This document shows positions 6,781 to 13,532 of a stretch of DNA of 15,989 nucleotides, piece by piece (position 1 is the stretch's first letter; each line of letters begins with the position of its first letter). The notes beneath the pieces are model-generated. The model was not told the DNA's origin and searched no databases. It worked only from the letters and a program-made list of their open reading frames with translations. Location of the stretch: contig CALABM010000152.1 in assembly GCA_937885815.1 (NCBI GenBank), positions 1-15,989 on the forward strand. The letters are read 5' to 3'. Both the position numbers and the translations under genes were made by a program. Origin of the DNA: an uncultured Verrucomicrobiales bacterium (GTDB lineage Bacteria > Verrucomicrobiota > Verrucomicrobiia > Verrucomicrobiales > Akkermansiaceae).

Positions 6781-7047
6781 ATGTCTGCTGGAGGCAAAAA
6801 AGAAAAAGCTCTCAGTTTTGAGCTGTCCATGGAGCGATTGGAGGCGATAGCCTCCAGACTCGAAAATCCTGAGACGGGGCTTGAAGAGACGATAGCACTC
6901 GTGGAGGAAGGGCGTCGCTTAGTGGTGAATTGCCGAAAATTATTGGAAAAAGCAGAGTTGCGCATTAAGACTCTGGATAATCCGGCAACGGCACCTGCTG
7001 CTGCCACACTCCCGAAAGATGAAGAAGATGGATTCAGCCTCGTTTGA
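6781..7047 (+). CDS. xseB: Exodeoxyribonuclease VII small subunit
   Basis: This 88-residue protein is the small subunit that binds XseA to form exonuclease VII, which degrades single-stranded DNA from both ends. Seen: the family core FELSMERLEAIASRLENPET, LEETIALVEEGRRLVVNCR and LLEKAELRIKTL, forming two amphipathic helices, with a Lys-rich start and a Pro/Ala-rich, acidic tail. The length is typical. xseA is not in this window. The 3' end overlaps dxs by 29 nt in another frame, so the two are translationally coupled; an xseB-dxs neighbourhood is common in bacteria, often with ispA between them, which is absent here. Confidence 0.93.
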   Translation: MSAGGKKEKALSFELSMERLEAIASRLENPETGLEETIALVEEGRRLVVNCRKLLEKAELRIKTLDNPATAPAAATLPKDEEDGFSLV

Positions 7048-8914
7048 GTTACCTCCTTTGCTTTCCGGTATCCATTCGCCGGAAGATGTGAAGAATCTTA
7101 AGGCAGAACAGCTTCCTGAGCTGGCTGCTGAGATTCGTGATGTGCTGGTGAATACCCTTTCGGTTACGGGTGGGCATTTGGCACCAAATCTTGGCGTGGT
7201 GGAGTTGAGTATTGCTCTGCACCGAGTGTTTTCTACTCCCCGTGATAAGATACTCTTTGATGTATCTCACCAGTGCTATGTGCATAAGATGCTGACCGGG
7301 CGCTGTGCTGAGCTGAATACCATTCGTCAGTTCGGTGGTATTTCCGGGTTCTGTAAGATAAGCGAGTCTGACCATGATGCCTACGGCGCCGGCCATGCCG
7401 GGACGGCTCTCTCCGCTGGTGTGGGGATAGCCGCAGCTCGTGATTTGGTGGGGGATGACTTCAATGTTATCTCCGTGGTGGGGGATGGCGCTTTCACCTG
7501 CGGTACCACTCTGGAAGGCCTTAACAGCATTTCCACCAATACGAAGAAGTTTATTCTCATCTTGAATGATAATGAATGGAGTATTGATAAGAATGTGGGC
7601 GCTCTTTCTCGCTATTTTTCCTCACTTCAGGAGACGGATACCTATACTTGGCTGCGAGACCGCGCCAAGGGTTTCATTGAGCGCTTGGGCGGCAAGGAGA
7701 TAAAGGACCAAGCCTCTAAGATTTTTAACACCGCGCGCGGTCTTATTACGCCGCTGAGTTTCTTCCGGCAGCTTGGGCTGACCTATTATGGCCCGGTTGA
7801 TGGGCATGATATTGCCCGGCTGGAGCGAGTACTGCGTATAGCTTCCCGCAGGGACGAGCATATCATTCTGCACGTTATCACGAAGAAGGGTATGGGGTAT
7901 GAACCGGCTGCGCAGAATCCCACAAAGTTCCACGGAGTGGGGCAGTATGATGTGCAGGACGGCAGCACGGCAAAGGCTCCTGTTATCACCTATTCTGAAG
8001 CCTTCGGTCGCTGCGTGAGTCGTCTCGCTGAGAAGGATTCATCTATTACCGCCATCACGGCGGCCATGCCTAGTGGTACCCGTCTGGACATCTTCCGTGA
8101 AAAGTTCCCCGAGCGTTTCTTTGATGTAGGTATTGCTGAGGAGCATGCGTCCATCTTTGCCTGTGGCATGGCGACGCAGGGGCTGAAGCCGTATTTAGCT
8201 ATTTATTCCACCTTCATGCAGCGCTGTGTGGATATGATTCAGCATGATGCCGCTCTGCAGCAATTGCCGGTTCGCTTCTGTATGGATCGTGCGGGGCTTT
8301 CACCTGATGATGGGCCCACCCATCATGGTCTTTTTGACATCAGCATGATGCGTTGTATCCCGAATGTAGTCATGATGCAACCGCGCGATGAAGCAGAGCT
8401 TTGCCACATGCTTGCCACCATGCAGCAGATTAATGATTGCCCGAGCATTATACGCTATCCGCGTGGTGCCGGGGAGGGCGTTCCTATGCCGGATGAACCT
8501 CAGCCGCTCCCCATCGGTAAAGCGGAGGTTATTGCTCCTGAGGGTGAAGTCGCGCTGCTGGCGCTTGGGAATATGAACCGCGTGGCGGTGGCCGTGCGGG
8601 AGCTGATGGAAGAGCAGGGGGTGTCCTGTGCTCATATTAACGCTCGTTTTATTAAGCCACTGGATGAAGAGTGCCTGAAGCACTTTGCTGAGCAGTGTCG
8701 TTTGATTGTGACTCTGGAGGACCATGTGATTAGCGGCGGCTTTGGCAGTGCTGTTCAGGAAGCGTTGAATGCGGCCGGGGCTGATACTCCTGTACTGCGA
8801 ATTGGCTGGGGGGACGTATTTGTGGAGCATGGAAGTTTGGAACAGCTGCGAGCGAAGCATGGTCTGACCCCCCAAGCTATTGTAGAGAAAATTTTAACAT
8901 ACCTTAACATATGA
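7019..8914 (+). CDS. dxs: 1-deoxy-D-xylulose-5-phosphate synthase
   Basis: This thiamine-diphosphate enzyme condenses pyruvate and glyceraldehyde 3-phosphate, the first step of the MEP isoprenoid pathway, and also feeds thiamine and pyridoxal synthesis. The 631 residues match the usual length. Seen: GGH with His53, the ThDP-binding GDGAFT (155-160) to NDN (183-185), YYGPVDGHD (257-264), the catalytic glutamate in GIAEEHA (Glu374), Tyr396, Arg402, DRAGL with Arg424, DDGPTHHG with Asp431 and His435, and IRYPRGAG with Arg482. All keep a +4 offset to the E. coli catalytic residues I remember. Unusual: the common DVGHQAYPHK reads DVSHQCYVHK (81-90), and the common QRAYDQ reads QRCVDM. The start is ATG 7019 inside xseB; ATG 7028 is an alternative. 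The stop overlaps the next start in ATGA. Confidence 0.96.
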   Translation: MKKMDSASFELPPLLSGIHSPEDVKNLKAEQLPELAAEIRDVLVNTLSVTGGHLAPNLGVVELSIALHRVFSTPRDKILFDVSHQCYVHKMLTGRCAELNTIRQFGGISGFCKISESDHDAYGAGHAGTALSAGVGIAAARDLVGDDFNVISVVGDGAFTCGTTLEGLNSISTNTKKFILILNDNEWSIDKNVGALSRYFSSLQETDTYTWLRDRAKGFIERLGGKEIKDQASKIFNTARGLITPLSFFRQLGLTYYGPVDGHDIARLERVLRIASRRDEHIILHVITKKGMGYEPAAQNPTKFHGVGQYDVQDGSTAKAPVITYSEAFGRCVSRLAEKDSSITAITAAMPSGTRLDIFREKFPERFFDVGIAEEHASIFACGMATQGLKPYLAIYSTFMQRCVDMIQHDAALQQLPVRFCMDRAGLSPDDGPTHHGLFDISMMRCIPNVVMMQPRDEAELCHMLATMQQINDCPSIIRYPRGAGEGVPMPDEPQPLPIGKAEVIAPEGEVALLALGNMNRVAVAVRELMEEQGVSCAHINARFIKPLDEECLKHFAEQCRLIVTLEDHVISGGFGSAVQEALNAAGADTPVLRIGWGDVFVEHGSLEQLRAKHGLTPQAIVEKILTYLNI

Positions 8915-9702
8915 GAAGAATAGCGTATCAAGCATATTTGTTGGCCGCATGTGCCGGTATTTTTGCGTTTGGTTTTAATGCTCAGGCAGATTTGCCTACT
9001 GGGGAAACAACGACAGATTCTCTCCAGCAGGAAGAAGAGGCGGTGGATGAATCTATTCCTGAATGGGTTCGTGAACTTTCTAACTTGGCTCCTGAGAGCA
9101 GAAGTGCATACACAACAGCCTTTCAGGCCGCTAAGCGCTCTTATGCCGCTGGGCGTATGGTGGAGTGTGAAGGGCACCTGAACACTTGCGAGATGTACAC
9201 GAGATCGAATCCTAATGTGTGGAATCTTCGCGCGAGTGCACTGATTGCCCAGAGCCGTTATGAGGAGGCCCAGCAGCAACTGGATAAAGTGCTCAGTCAT
9301 GATTCTCAGGATTCTGTAGCTCGCCTTTCTCTCTCCCTTCTTCAGCTTGGGATGCACCGGTATGAGGAATGCATAGCCACGACGGATGAGCTGTTGGATA
9401 TGATCCGTTACAAGGAAATGGCTCAGCTTACGTACAGTCTTACATTCCGCAAACTGCTTTGCCTTGTTATGATGGAGCGTATGGATGAAGCTCGCGAACT
9501 TGTGGCTGATTGCTCCCCCATGCTGGACGCGCCGTTGTACTATTATAGTCAGGCTGTTTTCTTGTATGTGGAAGGTGACCGCAAGGCGGCTTTGCGAGAG
9601 CTGACAACGGCCGACAGTATTTTCCGCGGCACCGGTTATCTCAGCGGTTACAGGCAGGCTCTCAATATCTCCGGTATAACGGATATTTCTGAACAGGAGT
9701 AA
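8911..9702 (+). CDS. Secreted TPR-repeat protein
   Basis: This 263-residue protein of unknown function begins with a signal peptide: basic MRRIAYQ, a hydrophobic core LLAACAGIFAFGF and a likely cleavage after AQA (residue 26). It should therefore lie in the periplasm or at the envelope. An acidic, low-complexity stretch (QQEEEAVDESIPEW) follows. From about residue 64 it has TPR-like helix pairs (AGRMVECEGHLNTCE; NVWNLRASALIAQSRYEEAQQQLDKVL; then VARLSLSLLQLGMHRYEECI), a fold used for protein-protein contacts. The ATG overlaps the dxs stop by four bases, so translation is coupled, although nothing suggests a role in isoprenoid synthesis. recO follows after 8 bp. Confidence 0.85.
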   Translation: MRRIAYQAYLLAACAGIFAFGFNAQADLPTGETTTDSLQQEEEAVDESIPEWVRELSNLAPESRSAYTTAFQAAKRSYAAGRMVECEGHLNTCEMYTRSNPNVWNLRASALIAQSRYEEAQQQLDKVLSHDSQDSVARLSLSLLQLGMHRYEECIATTDELLDMIRYKEMAQLTYSLTFRKLLCLVMMERMDEARELVADCSPMLDAPLYYYSQAVFLYVEGDRKAALRELTTADSIFRGTGYLSGYRQALNISGITDISEQE

Positions 9703-9710
9703 CTCCCGGC

Positions 9711-10244
9711 ATGAAGCTGCGCGATGAGGGGTGCATACTCAAGCTCAGCCCGCTGGGAGATTACGGGCTGATTGTGACTTGGTGCACCCGCAGCTCGGGA
9801 GTGGTGCGTACCGCTGCTCGGAATGCGCGCAAGCCCGGAAGTGATTTTACAGGGCGGCTCGACCTCTTTCATGAGTGCGAGCTGCTTTTTTCTGAACCGG
9901 TGCGAGGGGATTTAGCCACGCTTCACAGTGTGGAGCTGTTGAACCCTCGCCTGCCGCTGCGGCGGAGCCTGCTTCATTTGCGCCTCTGCGGCTATATGGC
10001 TAATTTGCTACTGGGCACAGTGGAACCGTACACTCCCGGCGAGGAGTGGCATAAGCTCATGGCCGGAGCTCTGGATTATGTGGCAGAGGCACGTTTGCGC
10101 CCGGCGCTGCTTACGCATTTTGAGAAACGCCTAGCCTCATTGCACGGCATTTATACGGCTGCTCTGCCTGCCCATGTGAGCCTTCAGCAGCATTTTCAGC
10201 ATCTGCCAGCGGGGAGAGCTGAGCTGCTGGCAGCCCTCGCATAA
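9711..10244 (+). CDS. recO: DNA repair protein RecO, short form
   Basis: RecO helps load RecA onto SSB-coated single-stranded DNA in the RecFOR pathway and anneals strands. Seen: the N-terminal OB-fold with DEGCILKLSPLGDYGLIVTW, SSGVVRTAARNARKP and GRLDLFHECELLFSE, then LATLHSVELL, the usual junction to the helical domain, and FEKRLASLHGIYT near residue 138. The protein has 177 residues, while typical members have about 240. The zinc-finger and distal C-terminal part are missing: after LASLHGIYT no CxxC appears and the protein ends soon after. The reading frame is clean, so this is a short form rather than an obvious frameshift. An AGGAG lies about 11 nt before the ATG. It is the last gene of the plus run and converges on the porin gene. 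Confidence 0.82.
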   Translation: MKLRDEGCILKLSPLGDYGLIVTWCTRSSGVVRTAARNARKPGSDFTGRLDLFHECELLFSEPVRGDLATLHSVELLNPRLPLRRSLLHLRLCGYMANLLLGTVEPYTPGEEWHKLMAGALDYVAEARLRPALLTHFEKRLASLHGIYTAALPAHVSLQQHFQHLPAGRAELLAALA

Positions 10245-10252
10245 GGGGAAAG

Positions 10253-10287
10253 AAAAAAGCCCGCCGTGCCAGAAGGCACGACAGGCT
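10253..10287 (-). terminator. Intrinsic terminator of the porin operon
   Basis: On the minus strand AGCC-TGT-CGTGCC, loop TTCT, GGCACG-GCG-GGCT forms a strong stem with a 3-nt internal mismatch, followed directly by a run of six T (10258-10253). It sits 23 bp after the porin stop. The plus-strand reading has no T-run, so recO may end here less efficiently. Confidence 0.9.
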
Positions 10288-10310
10288 GTTAAAGGGAAGG
10301 CGAGGGGGGA

Positions 10311-11591
10311 TTAGAAGTTCATACGAACAGCCGTGGAGAACTCCCAGCCGTTGTAGCAGTCCGCGCCGCCTTTGCGGGCTGTGGTGTACTCCGCACCGAA
10401 CATCAGCTTGGCTGCATGGCGGTTGTACGGAGAGGCATAGAGGTCCACGCCCATGTAGAAGGTGTGGATGCTGTCCACCCAGCTGGCGGCAGTTGTCTGC
10501 GTGCAGATGTAGCGGTCACCGCCCAGCTTGCAGGCGCCATCACCGGTCATGCCCACATAGCGGAACACGAGGTCTACCTGAGGAGTCAGGGCGTATACCG
10601 GCTGAAGCTGCAGGCCGACGTTGTTGGTGCCGTTGCCGCTCTGCTGCTCAAAGGCAGCCACCAGGTTTGCCGTGAAGGTGAGGCGGTCAAACTTGTACTC
10701 ATAGCCCAGAGAGATGGCATCCATGAACCCGGGGCCGTAGTTGTTGGCACCCGGTCGCTTGCCGTGGTAGGCATCATTGAAGTCATGCATGTATTCCAGG
10801 GAGAGGGCGTGGTAGCCATGCTCTGTTACATTGAACTTGTGCGTACCGCCGATGATGAGGAAGCACTCATCTTCCCAACCGAACTCACCCTTCAGGCCGC
10901 GTCCGTCACGGTAGCAGTCTCTGTGGGAGTTGCTCTTGCTGGCGGAGGCGCGGTCATTGGCAAAAAGCTGAACAAAGACCACATCATTGCGGGTGGGTTT
11001 GTATTCCAGCTCAATACCCCAGTTCGTATCCAGCCCGAACTGGTTGCAGATGAGGGAACGCTCGATGGCTTCAATTTCAGCGTTGGATTCACGAAGGTCC
11101 AGCGTGAACTTGTGGGCAAACTTACCGGCGCGCAGCGTCAGGCCGTCCACTCCGGGAATGTTCTGGCGAATGTAAATATCATACAAATCCGTGTAGGAGA
11201 AGTTGCGCCTGGTGCGGCCACCGCTATACGTTTCTCGGATGGGCAGACCGCCGATGCGAGCATAAGCATGGAAGCGGGTACCGGTGCGGGTATCCACATT
11301 CACGCCAAGCCAGTTGCGGCGGAACTCGCAGTTATACGGGCTGGCGGCGTCTTTCAGGTGGAGGCCGTTGCTGCCATTGGGCTGCACGACTGCCATCTGC
11401 CACTGCTGGCGGAAGGCGAAGCTCACCTTCTGGACGAATGTGTCCGGGTTATCATACACCACGAGGGCGCGGCGGACTGCGTCCGTCCAGTCTCTGTCAA
11501 CGGGGGCGGCCTGCGTGGCAGTAACTGCCGGAGTACCTGCAAATGCGGGCATGGCCGCGAGCGCGGCCATGGTGATAGTGAGAGTTTTCAT
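10311..11591 (-). CDS. OprO/OprP-like outer-membrane porin
   Basis: This 426-residue protein has a signal peptide (MKTLTITMAALAAMPAFA, likely cut after AFA) and then a beta-barrel pattern: alternating aromatic strands such as WLGVNVDTRTGTRFHAYARI, LTLRAGKFAHKF, WGIELEYKP and YHALSLEYMHDF, ending in the terminal Phe (AVRMNF) that the BAM machinery recognises. LRAGKF...E and the barrel style resemble the phosphate-selective porin O/P family; the solute cannot be told from sequence. It has several cysteines in the loops, possibly disulfides. The frame opens earlier (11633), but the ATG at 11591 begins an ideal signal peptide and follows the regulator stop by 7 nt, so I chose it. It is the last gene of the minus-strand operon with the SLC13 transporter, which suggests paired outer- and inner-membrane uptake. 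Confidence 0.85.
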   Translation of the reverse strand: MKTLTITMAALAAMPAFAGTPAVTATQAAPVDRDWTDAVRRALVVYDNPDTFVQKVSFAFRQQWQMAVVQPNGSNGLHLKDAASPYNCEFRRNWLGVNVDTRTGTRFHAYARIGGLPIRETYSGGRTRRNFSYTDLYDIYIRQNIPGVDGLTLRAGKFAHKFTLDLRESNAEIEAIERSLICNQFGLDTNWGIELEYKPTRNDVVFVQLFANDRASASKSNSHRDCYRDGRGLKGEFGWEDECFLIIGGTHKFNVTEHGYHALSLEYMHDFNDAYHGKRPGANNYGPGFMDAISLGYEYKFDRLTFTANLVAAFEQQSGNGTNNVGLQLQPVYALTPQVDLVFRYVGMTGDGACKLGGDRYICTQTTAASWVDSIHTFYMGVDLYASPYNRHAAKLMFGAEYTTARKGGADCYNGWEFSTAVRMNF

Positions 11592-11598
11592 TATATGT

Positions 11599-12072
11599 TT
11601 AGCGGAGTTTTTCAAACAGGGTGGCCTGATCAAGTACGCTCATGTACTCGGTGTGGTCTATTCCCATGTCAATGATGTAGAGCGTGAGCAGTTTCTTCAC
11701 TACATTAAGAAGCTTCTCCTGCTGCCAAGGCTTTTCAATGTAGTTATCGATGTGGCCGTCATTGATGGCGTTAATCGTGTCTGCATGAGTAGCCTGGCCG
11801 GTGAGAAGTACCTTGCGTGTTTTGGTAAAGCGGCGGTCGGAAGCCACCTTGGCCAGCAGCTCGGTGCCGTTAGCGCCCGGCATGACCTGGTCAGAGATAA
11901 CGAGGCCCACGAAGTCGCCGTCATCGTCAATCTGTTCCATCAGGCTCAGGCAGTCCTCCACGCCGGAGGCTTCCTCCAGACGGATGAGCGGGGTGAGAGG
12001 GCGGAGGTCTCTCATGACGGAATCCAGCACTTCCTGCTGGTCATCTACGCAAATAATGTTAATCGTTTCCAT
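11599..12072 (-). CDS. Receiver-only response regulator
   Basis: This 157-residue protein is a CheY-like receiver with a short helical tail and no DNA-binding domain. Seen: the acidic pair Asp10/Asp11, phosphoacceptor Asp61 in LVISDQVMPG, Thr91 in VLLTGQA, and Lys114 in IEKPWQ. The pattern with AINDGHIDNYIEKPW is that of receivers encoded beside cNMP-domain kinases, several of which are fused to other enzymes elsewhere; this is from family knowledge. The tail (residues 130-157) has no recognised domain. Its start lies 14 nt inside the kinase gene, so the pair is translationally coupled. Lacking an output domain, it probably acts by protein contact or as a phosphate relay or sink. The gap to the porin gene is 7 nt. 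Confidence 0.92.
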   Translation of the reverse strand: METINIICVDDQQEVLDSVMRDLRPLTPLIRLEEASGVEDCLSLMEQIDDDGDFVGLVISDQVMPGANGTELLAKVASDRRFTKTRKVLLTGQATHADTINAINDGHIDNYIEKPWQQEKLLNVVKKLLTLYIIDMGIDHTEYMSVLDQATLFEKLR

Positions 12073-13501
12073 GAAGTTGAGTGGTTGGAAGGTTAATAGA
12101 GAAGGTTGTTTCTGTTTCGTTACTGACGAGCTCGATGGTGCCGTTATAACTGTCTACCAGTCGGCGGACAATCGAAAGGCCCAAGCCGAGCCCGAAATCC
12201 AGCCCGAGTTTCTTAGTGGTGAAGTTCGGGTTGAAAATTTTCTCGTGAATCTCCTCCGGAATAGCCGGGCCATTGTTGGAGATGGACACGCGCACGTATT
12301 CCGTGGGCAGCAGGTTATGACCTTCCGCGTGGAAGGATTCCGTGCGGATGCGCACGGTGGGATCAGGCGTCTGAGCCTGCTGCATGGCATCATACGCATT
12401 GTTGATGATATTTGTCCATATCTGAACCAGCTCCGTGAGGTCTGCCGTGAGCAGGGGGCAGGCATCCAGCTGCGTTTCCACATGGATGTGCTTGAGTTTG
12501 TTGGTGAGCAGGTTCATGGCATCATTCACGCTTTCGCGCACGTCCACGGCCTCTTGGCGGGTGGAGTTTCCACCGCCCAGTAGTTTAACGGCGCGGACGA
12601 TGCCGGTGGCGTGTTTGGCCGCCACTTGGAGGTCTCTCATATCATGCCCGAGCTCCCAGAAGCTGTAGTTGTTGCGCACGTGTTTTACAAACTCCGGGCC
12701 GAACTTCACGAGGGTTTCGGTATCCGGGATAATGTGCGCGAGCACCTTGGCGGCGGGCTGGGGCATGTTCAGCTCTCTTTCCCACTTGCGGGCAATGGCT
12801 CGCAGGGAGCTGGCGGCTGAGTAGGATGTATCATCATAGCCGTAGCGGAAGAGCTGAGAGTTGTATTTGTTATCCTCTGCAAGGAATTTCTCCAGATGTT
12901 CTGCCACGAACTCGGTGCGGCGGGTAATAACACCCACTGCATTATTCAGCTCATGGGCAATACCGGCTGAGAGCTGGCCGAGAGTGGCTGCCATTTCGGC
13001 TCGGTGCAGGAGGCGCTGGGCCTCTTCTTTAGCGGAGGCATGCACAAAGATGCGCATGTTACGCGCGGCCAGCTCATGCACCAGCACGGGGATGAACTGG
13101 TGCTCGAAACTGCCGTAGCGTTCCGGCTCCACGGCCTCCGTGGTGTCATCCACATAGGCCAAGCGGCAGTCCTCCAGCGCCACAATCTCGTTAGAGCTGC
13201 GGAAGGCTCGGGAGAAGAATGCCTGCACGCACACGTATGAGCCGGGGCCGGCACGGAATACTTCGTGTTTGCGTGTGGCAATTTCAACGGGAAGCTCGGT
13301 GCCGGGGACGAACTCGGCCTGTCTGTAGGCTACGAGCTCGCCCTCCAGCACGAGGTACAAGCGCCGGCATTCCTCGTCCTGCTGCACCACCACATCACCT
13401 TTGGAGAATTCCACAGTTCGACCCGCGTCGTTGAAATAGACGCTGTTGAGTCTCTCCAGTGGTTCCAGAATATGTTCAGGCAGTGGCAGCAGGATGCTCA
13501 T
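12059..13501 (-). CDS. Histidine kinase with N-terminal cNMP-binding-like domain
   Basis: This 480-residue soluble kinase has no membrane segments. Residues ~10-150 form a cNMP-binding-like barrel (FSKGDVVVQQDEECRRLYLVLEGELVAYR), here lacking a clear phosphate-binding cassette, so the ligand is uncertain. The H-box GQLSAGIAHELNNAVGVI has phosphoaccepting His183. About 110 residues then separate it from the second helix (ATGIVRAVKLLGG, 298-310), roughly twice the usual distance; this insertion is typical of a kinase group that pairs with receivers like the next gene. The ATPase domain has an N-box (NIINNAYDAM, 364-373), F-box IFNPNFTTK and G2 GLGLGLSIV. The G1 box reads NNGPAIP where DxGxG is usual (Asn409, Ala413). 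It follows the transporter gene by 31 nt and overlaps the regulator by 14 nt. It probably reports a cytoplasmic cue. Confidence 0.92.
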   Translation of the reverse strand: MSILLPLPEHILEPLERLNSVYFNDAGRTVEFSKGDVVVQQDEECRRLYLVLEGELVAYRQAEFVPGTELPVEIATRKHEVFRAGPGSYVCVQAFFSRAFRSSNEIVALEDCRLAYVDDTTEAVEPERYGSFEHQFIPVLVHELAARNMRIFVHASAKEEAQRLLHRAEMAATLGQLSAGIAHELNNAVGVITRRTEFVAEHLEKFLAEDNKYNSQLFRYGYDDTSYSAASSLRAIARKWERELNMPQPAAKVLAHIIPDTETLVKFGPEFVKHVRNNYSFWELGHDMRDLQVAAKHATGIVRAVKLLGGGNSTRQEAVDVRESVNDAMNLLTNKLKHIHVETQLDACPLLTADLTELVQIWTNIINNAYDAMQQAQTPDPTVRIRTESFHAEGHNLLPTEYVRVSISNNGPAIPEEIHEKIFNPNFTTKKLGLDFGLGLGLSIVRRLVDSYNGTIELVSNETETTFSINLPTTQLHGND

Positions 13502-13532
13502 GTGAGGAATGCGTGTTGTGTTTTTGTCAGAG

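Noticed and set aside
10416..11675. 419-residue plus-strand frame opposite the porin
   Set aside because: It is antisense to a signal peptide, beta-barrel pattern and terminal Phe on the minus strand, and has no recognisable domain.
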